6,785 nucleotides of DNA from Deferribacteres bacterium (GCA_013152795.1 JAADFS010000080.1:2042-8826); one strand, 5' to 3'. Counted from the stretch's first letter, positions 1 through 6,342 are shown. A program made the numbers and translations. The notes: generated by a model from the sequence alone, not told the origin.

Positions 1-145
1 CCCGCCGTTTTATGTAGTATCAGGGTTAAGCTGTCTGCCGGGCAACCCCCTTTCCTGTTATATCGGTATTTCCTCTTCCGACCTGAAACAGCCATTTTTA
101 AATTATAAAATAAGACCGGCCTTCCAGCCTGTAATTCACCTCACA
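1..145. other. Unassigned sequence at the left edge
   Basis: No gene can be supported here. A plus-strand frame is open from the edge to a TAA at 106-108, and a minus-strand ATG at 95 is open to the edge. Neither has a recognisable product or a ribosome binding site. It could contain the end of a neighbouring gene, but the window is too short to tell. Confidence 0.4.
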
Positions 146-366
146 TTAACCTTACAGTGGCATAAAAACATCGCCTGCGGGCAGGAGGGCCTGCCGGAAA
201 AGCTTTATCTGCGATTCCTTAAGGAAATACTTTGCACAGCATATTGACATCTTTTGCAATTTCACTCTCCGTTACTTCCTGCAATAAAGACTTACTTCCA
301 ATATCTTATCGCTTTATAAAGGTTTTACGGCAGGCCCTCCTGCCATGTATGCCACATTAAGGTTAA
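146..366. mobile_element. MITE-like element with long imperfect terminal inverted repeats bounded by TTAA
   Basis: The left end, read inward from 146, starts TTAACCTTACAGTGGCATA. The right end, read inward on the minus strand from 366, starts TTAACCTTAATGTGGCATA, with two mismatches in 19. After a 12-base length difference (extra bases in the left end), the arms share an exact 17-base match (180-196 with 328-344, GGCAGGAGGGCCTGCCG and its complement). They then continue with scattered mismatches through AAAAnCTTTAT and GCGAT, to about 214 on the left and 308 on the right. The roughly 90-base centre is AT-richer and non-coding. Long inverted ends, TTAA at both tips, about 220 bases and no transposase fit a non-autonomous miniature transposable element. 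No family can be assigned. Confidence 0.6.
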
Positions 367-381
367 CCTTAATGTGGCATA
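348..381. repeat. Perfect 34-base palindrome at the right end of the MITE-like element
   Basis: Seventeen bases (348-364, starting TATGCCACATTAAGG) are followed immediately by their exact reverse complement (365-381, ending CTTAATGTGGCATA), with no spacer. The centre is GGTTAACC. The right half (363-383) also repeats the left end of the element at 146-166 in direct orientation, with 2 mismatches in 21. The palindrome is therefore two element ends meeting at one shared TTAA. It would form a cruciform or a strong RNA hairpin. Confidence 0.9.
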
Positions 382-400
382 AACGCGGCAGGGCCGGGTT

Positions 401-466
401 GCGGGTTCAAAGTTCTGGGTTCGGAGTTCAAAGTTAAGGGTGCAGGGTGCAGTTGTCAGGGTGCAG
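401..466. repeat. Short degenerate direct repeats
   Basis: TTCAAAGTT occurs at 406-414 and 427-435, within wider GGGTTCAAAG / GGAGTTCAAAG copies. GGGTGCA occurs at 438-444, 445-451 and 459-465. The stretch looks like low-complexity intergenic repeat DNA of the 'gttcaaagttc' kind and has no coding potential. Confidence 0.6.
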
Positions 467-477
467 AATGAAACAGG

Positions 478-514
478 ACCCCTTCCCCTTATGTTGAAGG
501 AGGTGGGGAGGGGT
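478..514 (-). terminator. GC-rich hairpin downstream of rnfB, possible operon terminator
   Basis: On the minus strand CCCCTCCCC (513-505) pairs with GGGGAAGGGG (488-479), with a one-base bulge and a closing A-T pair, around a 16-base loop. The sequence after it (TCCTGTTTCATT) is only partly T-rich, so intrinsic termination is uncertain. Similar C/G-rich snippets occur as dispersed intergenic repeats in many environmental genomes, so this may be a repeat copy serving as a terminator. It is the first strong hairpin after the rnfB stop. Confidence 0.45.
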
Positions 515-567
515 TACTTGAGTATGCTGGAAGGTATGAAATCGTTTTGACGTGATTGCTCCGGTTG

Positions 568-1770
568 TCAGGCCGTCTTTTCCGCTGCACCAGCCTCTTC
601 TTTGGCCTTTGCCCTTGCGGCTTTTTTGGCTTCGTATGCCTTCAGGACTTCATTATAATTGAACGTGCCTGTAATCGCGACCTTCGGACACTTTGAGGCG
701 CAGATGCCGCAGCCGATGCATTTATCCTGGTTTATGACATGCTGTTTTTTCAGCTCGCCGGAGGCTGCATTGACCGGGCAGACCTTGGCGCACATATGAC
801 AGCCGATGCACTGCTCGGTAACAAAGGCCTTAGGCCGTTTGGGCATATAATCCACAATCGCCTTTGTCGGGCACTTTGTCACACACAGACCGCAGACCCT
901 GCACTTGTCAAGGTCGATCTTTGAGAGGAAGTTCTCCACCTTGGCGGCATTATACGGACAGATCTTCACGCAGATGCCGCAGGCTATGCATCCTGTCTGG
1001 CAGTTCTTCTTTGTAGCAGGCCCCTTGTCCTTTGAGTGGCAACTGACCAGCACGCCTTTTGCCAGGGGCACTATCTCGATTACCTTGGCAGGGCAGGTCT
1101 GCGCGCACACACCGCATGCCGTGCATTTGGCCGGGTCCACCACGGGCAGATCGTCATCGCTCATTGTAATCGCGCCGAAGGGGCATGCCTTTGCGCATGA
1201 CCCGTAACCGAGACAGCCGTATATACAGGCCTTGTCGCCTCCGCTCGCAAGGATGGCCGCCCTGCAGTCCCTGACGCCTTCATATTTAAACCTGCGGGCT
1301 GACCTTGAGCGCCCGCCCTGGCAGAATACCCTTGCAATCATCGGTTCCATTTGTTCCATTTCCTTGCCGGTGATCTTTGCCACGGCCTCTGCTGTAGCCG
1401 CACCGCCCGGGGTACAGAGATTCGGCTTGACATCCTCATTCAGTACAACCGCCTCTGCATACTGCCGGCATCCTGCATAGCCGCATGCTCCGCAGTGCGC
1501 GTGGGCAAGTACATCGGATACCATGTCAACCCTCGGGTCTTCCTTCACTGCAAACTTTTTGGCGGCAAATGCAAGGCCGAGGCCGAACACCGCACTGATT
1601 CCGAAGACGAAGAGGGCTGAAAACTTTATAACCTCCCACATGTCAACAGATTCCCTTGCCTCCACCCCTCCGCCGACGCCGAGCATAGGCACAGGTATCT
1701 GATTGACATCAAAGACGCTTATGACATGCACAATATCTGCCAGGATTTTTGTAATATTGAAGTCAAACAT
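568..1770 (-). CDS. rnfB: RnfB, polyferredoxin electron-entry subunit of the Rnf complex
   Basis: RnfB (400 aa as called) takes electrons from reduced ferredoxin and passes them into the complex. A membrane anchor lies at about 47-70. The four-Cys domain follows (Cys93/96/101/118, in CGACGYAGC and NLCTPGG). Six ferredoxin-type [4Fe-4S] motifs come next: Cys182/186/192/196, 216/219/222/226, 261/264/267/271, 290/293/296/300, 321/324/327/331 and 351/354/357/361. That gives seven possible clusters, with further lone cysteines at 150, 169, 244 and 257. The tail (377-400) is Lys/Ala/Glu-rich and probably helical. The ATG at 1770 has AAGGTGG just upstream. However, most RnfB proteins begin directly with the anchor helix, which would correspond to Met44 (ATG at 1641, with a weaker AGGGAA upstream), so the first 43 residues may be an extension or an overcall. 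It is the last gene of the operon, with a GC-rich hairpin about 55 bases downstream. Confidence 0.95.
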   Translation of the reverse strand: MFDFNITKILADIVHVISVFDVNQIPVPMLGVGGGVEARESVDMWEVIKFSALFVFGISAVFGLGLAFAAKKFAVKEDPRVDMVSDVLAHAHCGACGYAGCRQYAEAVVLNEDVKPNLCTPGGAATAEAVAKITGKEMEQMEPMIARVFCQGGRSRSARRFKYEGVRDCRAAILASGGDKACIYGCLGYGSCAKACPFGAITMSDDDLPVVDPAKCTACGVCAQTCPAKVIEIVPLAKGVLVSCHSKDKGPATKKNCQTGCIACGICVKICPYNAAKVENFLSKIDLDKCRVCGLCVTKCPTKAIVDYMPKRPKAFVTEQCIGCHMCAKVCPVNAASGELKKQHVINQDKCIGCGICASKCPKVAITGTFNYNEVLKAYEAKKAARAKAKEEAGAAEKTA

Positions 1771-1798
1771 GTTCCACCTTTATCTATCTTATTAATTT

Positions 1799-1823
1799 AG
1801 GGGCGCTGTCCACGGTTGCCCCT
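1799..1823 (-). other. Hairpin in the rnfA-rnfB gap
   Basis: A 6-bp GC-rich stem, AGGGGC/GCCCCT (arms 1818-1823 and 1799-1804), has a 13-base loop and starts three bases after the rnfA stop codon. No T-run follows (AAATTAATAAG), so it is not an intrinsic terminator. It may be a processing or mRNA-stability element, or chance structure in the operon's largest internal gap (55 bases). Confidence 0.35.
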
Positions 1824-1825
1824 GC

Positions 1826-2413
1826 TTACAGTGTTATCAATCCTGAAAAACCAGTAAACGCCAGCGCTATGAGACCCGCGATAATAAACGATATCGGCAG
1901 TCCCCTGAAGGGCGCCGGCACGTCGGCGACTTCCAGTCTTTCCCTGATGCTCGCCATTATAACAAGGGCAAGCGCAAAACCCAGGCCTGAACCGAGGCCG
2001 AAGGCCATGCTCTCAAAAAAGTTGTACTTTTCACCCGCATTGATGAGAGGCACCGCAAGTATAATACAGTTTGTCGTTATCAGCGCGAGGTATACGCCGA
2101 GCTTGTAATACAGCGCGGGACTGACCTTTTTCATGATTGTATCGGCTGACTGGACAAATGCCGCGACTATGCCTATAAAAATGATGATCTTCAGAAACGT
2201 CAGGTCAAGGGGAATCATTATCTTTTCATACACAACCCAGCTCAATGCAGCGCTCACCACCATGACGGCGGTGAATGTTATGCTCATTCCCACGGCGGTC
2301 TCCATCTTCCGCGACACGCCGAAGAATATGCAGAGACCCAGGAATCTTGTAAAGACAAAGTTGTTGATCAGTGATGCTGCAACAACCAGTTCAAAGAGTT
2401 TGGCAAAATCCAT
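1826..2413 (-). CDS. rnfA: RnfA, membrane core subunit of the Rnf complex
   Basis: RnfA (195 aa) is the NqrE/RnfA-family partner of RnfE, with about six transmembrane helices and inverted topology relative to it. Both cluster cysteines expected in this subunit are present: Cys28 in FTRFLGLCIFFGVSRK (21-36) and Cys116 in TTNCIILAVPLIN (113-125). The usual Pro after the first Cys (LCPFLGVS in many homologues) is Ile29 here. Other conserved features are NNFVFTRFLG (17-26), ADTIMKK (90-96), GLGSGLGFALAL (139-150) and the RERLEVADVPAPFRG segment (157-171). The length is typical. The ATG at 2413 has only a weak GGGGGT ribosome binding site, and translation probably benefits from coupling to rnfE 18 bases upstream. 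A hairpin lies just after its stop. Confidence 0.96.
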   Translation of the reverse strand: MDFAKLFELVVAASLINNFVFTRFLGLCIFFGVSRKMETAVGMSITFTAVMVVSAALSWVVYEKIMIPLDLTFLKIIIFIGIVAAFVQSADTIMKKVSPALYYKLGVYLALITTNCIILAVPLINAGEKYNFFESMAFGLGSGLGFALALVIMASIRERLEVADVPAPFRGLPISFIIAGLIALAFTGFSGLITL

Positions 2414-2431
2414 TTCGATACCCCCGTATTA

Positions 2432-3058
2432 TCAGACGCCTGATGCGCCTTTACCCCCGTAAAATTTCATATCAACCCAGTTGAAAAATCCCATAAGCAG
2501 GCCCACGGCCAGGAAGCCGCCGGCCGGCAGTACCATAATCAGCAGGGGATTGCCCGATACAAACGATATGCCCCACAGTTCTCCCTTGCCCAGGAGTTCC
2601 CTGAAAAAGCTGATCACTATCATTGCCAGTAAAAAGCCGACTCCCATGCCAAACCCGTCGAAAAACGATGGGACGATCTTGTTTTTGCTTGCAAAGACCT
2701 CGGCCCTTGCAAAGATTGATGCGAATGCAACGATGATCTGGATATACAGGCCGATCTCCCTGTACACCGCACGCGCATATGTTGCCATCAGCATGTCTAT
2801 GATGGTCACATATCCTGCAATTATAAGCATGAAGATCGGTATCCTGATCTTTGGATGGATGAACTTTCTCATTGCCGAGACGGTTATATTGACCATGGTC
2901 TGGACGAACATGACCGATACCCCCAGGGCAACGCCGTTCTTCATCCCGTTTGTAACGGCAATCGAAGGGCACAGGCTGATTGCCATGCGGAATATCGTAT
3001 TTTCGCCGAACATTCCGTTCTTCAGTAATTCCCAGTTGCTCTTATGGTGAATGCTCAT
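2432..3058 (-). CDS. rnfE: RnfE, membrane core subunit of the Rnf complex, lacking one expected cluster cysteine
   Basis: RnfE (208 aa) is the NqrD/RnfE-family membrane protein that pairs with RnfA to form the core holding an intramembrane [2Fe-2S] cluster. About six hydrophobic segments can be seen. Family hallmarks are SLCPSIAVTNG (28-38), ARAEVFASKN (117-126), FFDGFGMGVGF (132-142) and FRELLGKGELWG (152-163). The first cluster cysteine is present (Cys30 in LCP). The second, normally in VNCxxxGRAEAFA, is missing: the segment reads IIVAFASIFARAEVFA (108-123), with Ala113 at the Cys position and no other cysteine in the protein. The codons (GTT GCA TTC GCA TCA ATC) read cleanly with no frameshift. 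The ATG at 3058 overlaps the rnfG stop and has a strong ribosome binding site, AGGAGGAGT (3074-3066). rnfA follows after 18 bases. Confidence 0.96.
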   Translation of the reverse strand: MSIHHKSNWELLKNGMFGENTIFRMAISLCPSIAVTNGMKNGVALGVSVMFVQTMVNITVSAMRKFIHPKIRIPIFMLIIAGYVTIIDMLMATYARAVYREIGLYIQIIVAFASIFARAEVFASKNKIVPSFFDGFGMGVGFLLAMIVISFFRELLGKGELWGISFVSGNPLLIMVLPAGGFLAVGLLMGFFNWVDMKFYGGKGASGV

Positions 3059-3717
3059 CCCTGTACTCCTCCTGATATTTTCTCTTTCAGCATCTTTACT
3101 GCGTTTCTCACCCCGTCCTCGGTCACGGCGCGGCTTGAGATGGTCGCCCCGGTTATTGCGCGGATTTTATCTTTTGTCTCATTTTTCACGACAACGAGGC
3201 CGTCAACGTCCTTACCGCTGAACTGGTCAAGGAAATAGGGTTTTTCTATCTCGTCTCCAAGTCCCGGTGTTTCAGCATGATGCAGTATACTGACCTTCTG
3301 CACAACAAAATTCGTGTCAACGGAAACAAGTATGTTTATGTAGCTCGAATAGCCCTTGCCGAAGGTTTCAGCGATATAGCCGATATCCCGGGGATCCACG
3401 CACTCTTTCTCTTCCCTTGTCTTGCCTGTCTTCTCATCCTTGACGGTCTTGATCTTCAGTTCCCCGCACTTCTGGGCCACATAATATTCCGCGTGTTTTT
3501 CGTGGGGCTCCCAGTCGCCCAGCTTGGATATCTTGTCCGCCTCCGGCATCATCGTCTTGAGGGCCGCCTCCTTCTCTTCCTTGGCCTTTATGAACATAAT
3601 GGGCGACGTCTTGGAATATACAAAGGCCATTATCAGCCCACCTATCACATATATCACAACGAGGTTCAGGGTTATCTTGATTATGTCTGCTCCGGTCATT
3701 TTTCCTGTTGCGGTCAT
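3055..3717 (-). CDS. rnfG: RnfG, covalent-FMN subunit of the Rnf complex
   Basis: RnfG (220 aa) has one N-terminal membrane anchor (about 11-34) and a soluble FMN-binding domain exposed on the outer face of the membrane. The family signatures are HHAETPGLGDEI (146-157) and the flavinylation motif AITGATISSRAVT (187-199), in which Thr192 is the expected FMN acceptor for ApbE flavin transferase. The Asp usual three residues before the motif's first Ser/Thr (D-x-x-[ST]-G-A-T) is Arg186 here. From memory, some anaerobe RnfG proteins also lack this Asp, so I do not read it as inactivation. Residues about 84-106 look like an insertion: charged, and bounded by two cysteines (Cys84, Cys106), the only ones in the protein. 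The ATG at 3717 overlaps the rnfD stop, with AAGGAG (3732-3727) 9 bases upstream. A second ATG (Met7, 3699) is less likely. The stop overlaps the rnfE start. No apbE gene is present in the window. Confidence 0.95.
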   Translation of the reverse strand: MTATGKMTGADIIKITLNLVVIYVIGGLIMAFVYSKTSPIMFIKAKEEKEAALKTMMPEADKISKLGDWEPHEKHAEYYVAQKCGELKIKTVKDEKTGKTREEKECVDPRDIGYIAETFGKGYSSYINILVSVDTNFVVQKVSILHHAETPGLGDEIEKPYFLDQFSGKDVDGLVVVKNETKDKIRAITGATISSRAVTEDGVRNAVKMLKEKISGGVQG

Positions 3718-4724
3718 TTTTTCTGCTCCTTAACGGCTCCGAACAATTTTGATTTCACGCCTCTGTCGATCAGCGGGGCGAAACAGTTCATAAGCAATAT
3801 GGCAAACATTACACCCTCGGGAAATCCGCCCTTCAGTCTTATCAGCATGGTAATGATGCCGCATCCTATCCCGAAGATCACCTGACCCTTTCTTATCGTC
3901 GGACACGTAACATAATCCGTAGCCATAAAAAAGGCTCCGAGTATCAGGCCTCCGCTGATAAGATGTATCACCGGGTCTCCGGTAAAAAAGCCGCTCTGGC
4001 CGCCGAATACCCATGCAAGCACTCCCACCGTTGCAAGGAAGGAGACCGGGATGTGCCATGTTATATAGCCCCTGTAAAGGAGAATGGCTGCGCCGATCAG
4101 CAGGGCTATCACCGATGTCTCACCGAGGGAGCCCGCCCTGTTTCCGGTAAGCAGGCTCATATAGAGTTCCGTCTTGTCGCCGAAGACCTGCATGAGCTGG
4201 GACAGCCCGCCTTCTTTCAGGATACCCAGCGGGGTGGCGGTGGTCTTTGCATCCAGCGCCACGAACCGTGCTGTAGGCTCTGTCCATATAGTCATCAGCT
4301 TGGGAAAGGATATCAACAGAAACGCCCGCCCGATAAGCGCGGGATTGAAAATGTTGTAACCCAGACCGCCGAAGAGCAGTTTGGTGATGACAATCGCTAT
4401 GACGGCACCTATTATGGGGATGTAAAACGGCACGCTTGCCGGCAGGTTCAGGCCGAGGAGAAGGCCGGTCAGGAACGCGCTGCCGTCGCCTATGGTGGTT
4501 TTCTTCTTGAGACTTACCTGGTAGATATGCTCTGAGAGTACGGCCGTTAAAATGCAGAGTCCCGTTACATACGCGGCCCTGGGGCCGAAATAATACACGG
4601 CAGCTATAAAGGCCGGCAGAAGAGACAGGTTGACCGTCCACATGATCCGGCCGACCGTCTCTTTTCCTCTTACGTGCGGGCTTACGGAAACTATTAATTC
4701 ATGAGCTTTTGCTTCAGTCGCCAT
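3714..4724 (-). CDS. rnfD: RnfD, membrane FMN-carrying subunit of the Rnf complex
   Basis: RnfD (336 aa) is an integral membrane protein of the NqrB/RnfD family that carries covalently bound FMN and takes part in ion-coupled electron transfer. Roughly nine hydrophobic segments can be seen, from about 29 to 316. The flavinylation region reads LDAKTTATPLG (157-167) and fits the D-x-x-[ST]-x-A-T pattern, with Thr164 the predicted phosphoester-linked FMN site. Other family hallmarks are TIGDGSAFLTGLLLGLNLP (77-95), GYNIFNPAL (122-130), GNRAGSLGETS (194-204), MATDYVT (267-273) and RLKGGFPEGVMFAILLMN (296-313). The ATG at 4724 is preceded by AGAGG about 8 bases upstream. The TGA overlaps the rnfG ATG in an ATGA, which suggests translational coupling. 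The length is typical and no defect is visible. Confidence 0.97.
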   Translation of the reverse strand: MATEAKAHELIVSVSPHVRGKETVGRIMWTVNLSLLPAFIAAVYYFGPRAAYVTGLCILTAVLSEHIYQVSLKKKTTIGDGSAFLTGLLLGLNLPASVPFYIPIIGAVIAIVITKLLFGGLGYNIFNPALIGRAFLLISFPKLMTIWTEPTARFVALDAKTTATPLGILKEGGLSQLMQVFGDKTELYMSLLTGNRAGSLGETSVIALLIGAAILLYRGYITWHIPVSFLATVGVLAWVFGGQSGFFTGDPVIHLISGGLILGAFFMATDYVTCPTIRKGQVIFGIGCGIITMLIRLKGGFPEGVMFAILLMNCFAPLIDRGVKSKLFGAVKEQKK

Positions 4725-4762
4725 TTAGTAACCTCTGTGAATTTTAAACTCTAAATTTTTTG

Positions 4763-6073
4763 TCACGGTTTTATCTGAGACTTCGCCAGTCTCATAAGCT
4801 GCACCATTGGTCTCTTTGCAGGACAAACATAAGCGCATGAGCCGCACTCAAAGCAGTCAAAGATATTGTATTCCTTTGTCTCTTCAAAGAAACCCTTTTC
4901 AGATAAAATGCTCAGCATCGACGGATTAAGACCCATGGGGCATACATCTATACAGCTTCCACACCGGATGCATGCCGAATACTCATCGGAAGAAACATAC
5001 TCATCTTTTGTGAGGACAAGTATTCCGGATGTGCCCTTTACAACCGGCACGTCAAGGGTCCACTGGGCGAAACCCATCATGGGGCCACCGGCGATCACCT
5101 TCACGGCGTCCTCTACAAGGCCGCCGCACTGTTCAACGACTTCAGACATCAGGGTGCCGATCCGCACCATCATGTTTGCGGGTTTTCTTATGCCCCTGCC
5201 TGTAACCGTCACCACCCTCTCGATCAGAGGCTTGCCGTAGCGCACCGCCTCGTAAACCGCAAGGGCCGTGCCGACATTCTGCACCACCACACCCACATCC
5301 ATCGGAAGCCCCTTGCTCGGAACCTCCCTTCCATTGATGGCTTTAATCAGCATCTTCTCAGCGCCCTGCGGGTATTTTATCTCAAGGGGGCGGACTTCGA
5401 TATTTGATTCCCCGGATGCCGCAGACCTCATGGCCTCTATGGCATCGGGTTTGTTCTCCTCGATCCCGATATATCCCTGCCTGACACCCAGGGACTTCAT
5501 GATGATTTTCAGACCCTCCACCACTTCCTTCGGCCGTTCAACCATGAGCCTGTGATCAGCGGTGAGGTACGGTTCGCACTCTGCTCCGTTTATTATCACC
5601 GTGTCTATGGGTTTCTCTTTCGGGGGGGAGAGCTTTACGCTCGTGGGGAATGCGGCGCCTCCCATACCGACTATTCCCGCATCTTTTATAATGGCCTTGA
5701 TCTCCTCGGGCGGCAGATTCAGATAGTCGGGATGTTCTTTAAACGGTACAGCCTCATCCTTGCCGTCGCTCTCTATCACTATGGACTGCACCATCCTGCC
5801 GGTTGCGCTTGGAAAATCGGCTATTGCTATGACCTTCCCCGATATTGAGGAATGGACCGGGGAGGAGACAAATGCCGTTGTGCTCCCGATCACCTGGCCT
5901 TTTTTGACTTCATCCCCTATGTTCACCGAAGGTGTTGCAGGGGCGCCTATATGCTGGCTGACCGGGATTACTACCCTCTGAGGCAGCTTGGCCTGTACTA
6001 TTGATTGCCCGGCGGCTAATTCCTTGTGATACTCAGGATGAATGCCTCGTTCAAAGGTAGCGGCTTTGCTCAT
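4763..6073 (-). CDS. rnfC: RnfC, NADH-binding Fe-S/flavoprotein subunit of the Rnf complex
   Basis: RnfC (436 aa) is the peripheral cytoplasmic subunit that exchanges electrons with NAD(H). The N-terminal part (about 8-100) is the RnfC barrel-sandwich domain, with HIGAPA at 41-46, GDEVKKGQVIG at 53-63 and SPVHSSISGKV at 71-81. The nucleotide/FMN-binding Rossmann-like domain begins near 125, with GIVGMGGAAFPT (133-144) and the family motif NGAECEPYLTADHRLM (162-177). A SLBB-like region follows (about 245-345). Two C-terminal [4Fe-4S] motifs are intact: Cys368/371/374/378 and Cys407/410/413/417. The length is normal. The ATG at 6073 is preceded by AAGGAG (6087-6082) with 8-base spacing, a strong ribosome binding site. 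It is the first gene of the operon, after a candidate promoter, and rnfD follows after 38 bases. There is no upstream multiheme cytochrome gene of the kind found with rnf in Desulfovibrio. Confidence 0.97.
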   Translation of the reverse strand: MSKAATFERGIHPEYHKELAAGQSIVQAKLPQRVVIPVSQHIGAPATPSVNIGDEVKKGQVIGSTTAFVSSPVHSSISGKVIAIADFPSATGRMVQSIVIESDGKDEAVPFKEHPDYLNLPPEEIKAIIKDAGIVGMGGAAFPTSVKLSPPKEKPIDTVIINGAECEPYLTADHRLMVERPKEVVEGLKIIMKSLGVRQGYIGIEENKPDAIEAMRSAASGESNIEVRPLEIKYPQGAEKMLIKAINGREVPSKGLPMDVGVVVQNVGTALAVYEAVRYGKPLIERVVTVTGRGIRKPANMMVRIGTLMSEVVEQCGGLVEDAVKVIAGGPMMGFAQWTLDVPVVKGTSGILVLTKDEYVSSDEYSACIRCGSCIDVCPMGLNPSMLSILSEKGFFEETKEYNIFDCFECGSCAYVCPAKRPMVQLMRLAKSQIKP

Positions 6074-6178
6074 TCTTCTGTCTCCTTAAAATTAGATGAC
6101 CGAAATACGAAGAGTATTAAGTTTTTCTTATAATTGTATAACCAGCACTTCTAAGGAAGAATTTAAACAAAACGTATA

Positions 6179-6215
6179 TAAATAACATTTCCTGAATTTA
6201 TTGTCAAGTTTCAGG
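6179..6215 (-). promoter_or_regulatory. Candidate rnf operon promoter with a -35-flanking inverted repeat
   Basis: On the minus strand a perfect TTGACA lies at 6207-6202. Seventeen bases downstream is TATTTA (6184-6179), a weak match to the -10 consensus; TATATA a few bases further on is an alternative at non-ideal spacing. The inverted repeat CCTGAA...TTCAGG (6215-6210 and 6196-6191, 13-base spacer) encloses the -35 box and could be an operator. The site lies in the only sizeable gap upstream of rnfC, between the preceding terminator and the rnfC ribosome binding site, which supports the placement. The resulting leader would be about 100 bases. The -10 assignment is uncertain and no regulator can be named. 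Confidence 0.5.
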
Positions 6216-6273
6216 TACGAAATTTTCGGTCTCTCTCCAGGCTCCGGTAACATCTTAATGCAACAGCAAGATT

Positions 6274-6314
6274 AAAAGAAAAAAGGCCAGGGAGACAAAG
6301 TCCGCCCCCTGGCC
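6274..6314 (-). terminator. Intrinsic terminator after the charge-segregated protein gene
   Basis: On the minus strand an 8-bp stem GGCCAGGG/CCCTGGCC (arms 6307-6314 and 6285-6292) encloses a loop that contains a further 3-bp GAC/GTC pairing. It is followed directly by TTTTTTCTTTT (6284-6274). This is a textbook Rho-independent terminator. It lies 28 bases after the stop codon of the upstream gene and separates that gene from the rnf operon. Confidence 0.92.
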
Positions 6315-6342
6315 CTCTGGCATCATGAATACGGTGAGGTTT

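Noticed and set aside
1..108. Open frames at the left edge on both strands
   Set aside because: They have about 30-35 codons, no recognisable sequence and no ribosome binding site. They cannot be told from chance.
146..400. CRISPR array or riboswitch in the repeat-rich region downstream of rnfB
   Set aside because: There are no regularly spaced direct repeats with unique spacers. The repeats are inverted element ends, and the region lies downstream of rnfB rather than in the leader of a gene.
3144..3164. Loss of flavinylation in RnfG because Asp is missing before the TGAT motif
   Set aside because: The acceptor Thr192 and the TGATIS core are intact. As I recall, other anaerobe RnfG proteins also lack the Asp, so inactivation is not supported.
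3277..3885. Plus-strand open frame of 202 codons
   Set aside because: It lies antisense to rnfG and the end of rnfD, both with full family motifs, and its translation resembles no protein family. It is a shadow of the coding strand.
3963..4535. Plus-strand open frame of 190 codons, and the other long plus-strand frames opposite rnfB, rnfE and rnfC
   Set aside because: They mirror well-supported minus-strand genes, lack convincing ribosome binding sites and show no recognisable domains.
6128..6253. Minus-strand 41-codon open frame between the terminator and rnfC
   Set aside because: It has no Shine-Dalgarno sequence, overlaps the presumed rnf promoter (so it would start upstream of the transcript) and has unremarkable composition. 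Probably chance.
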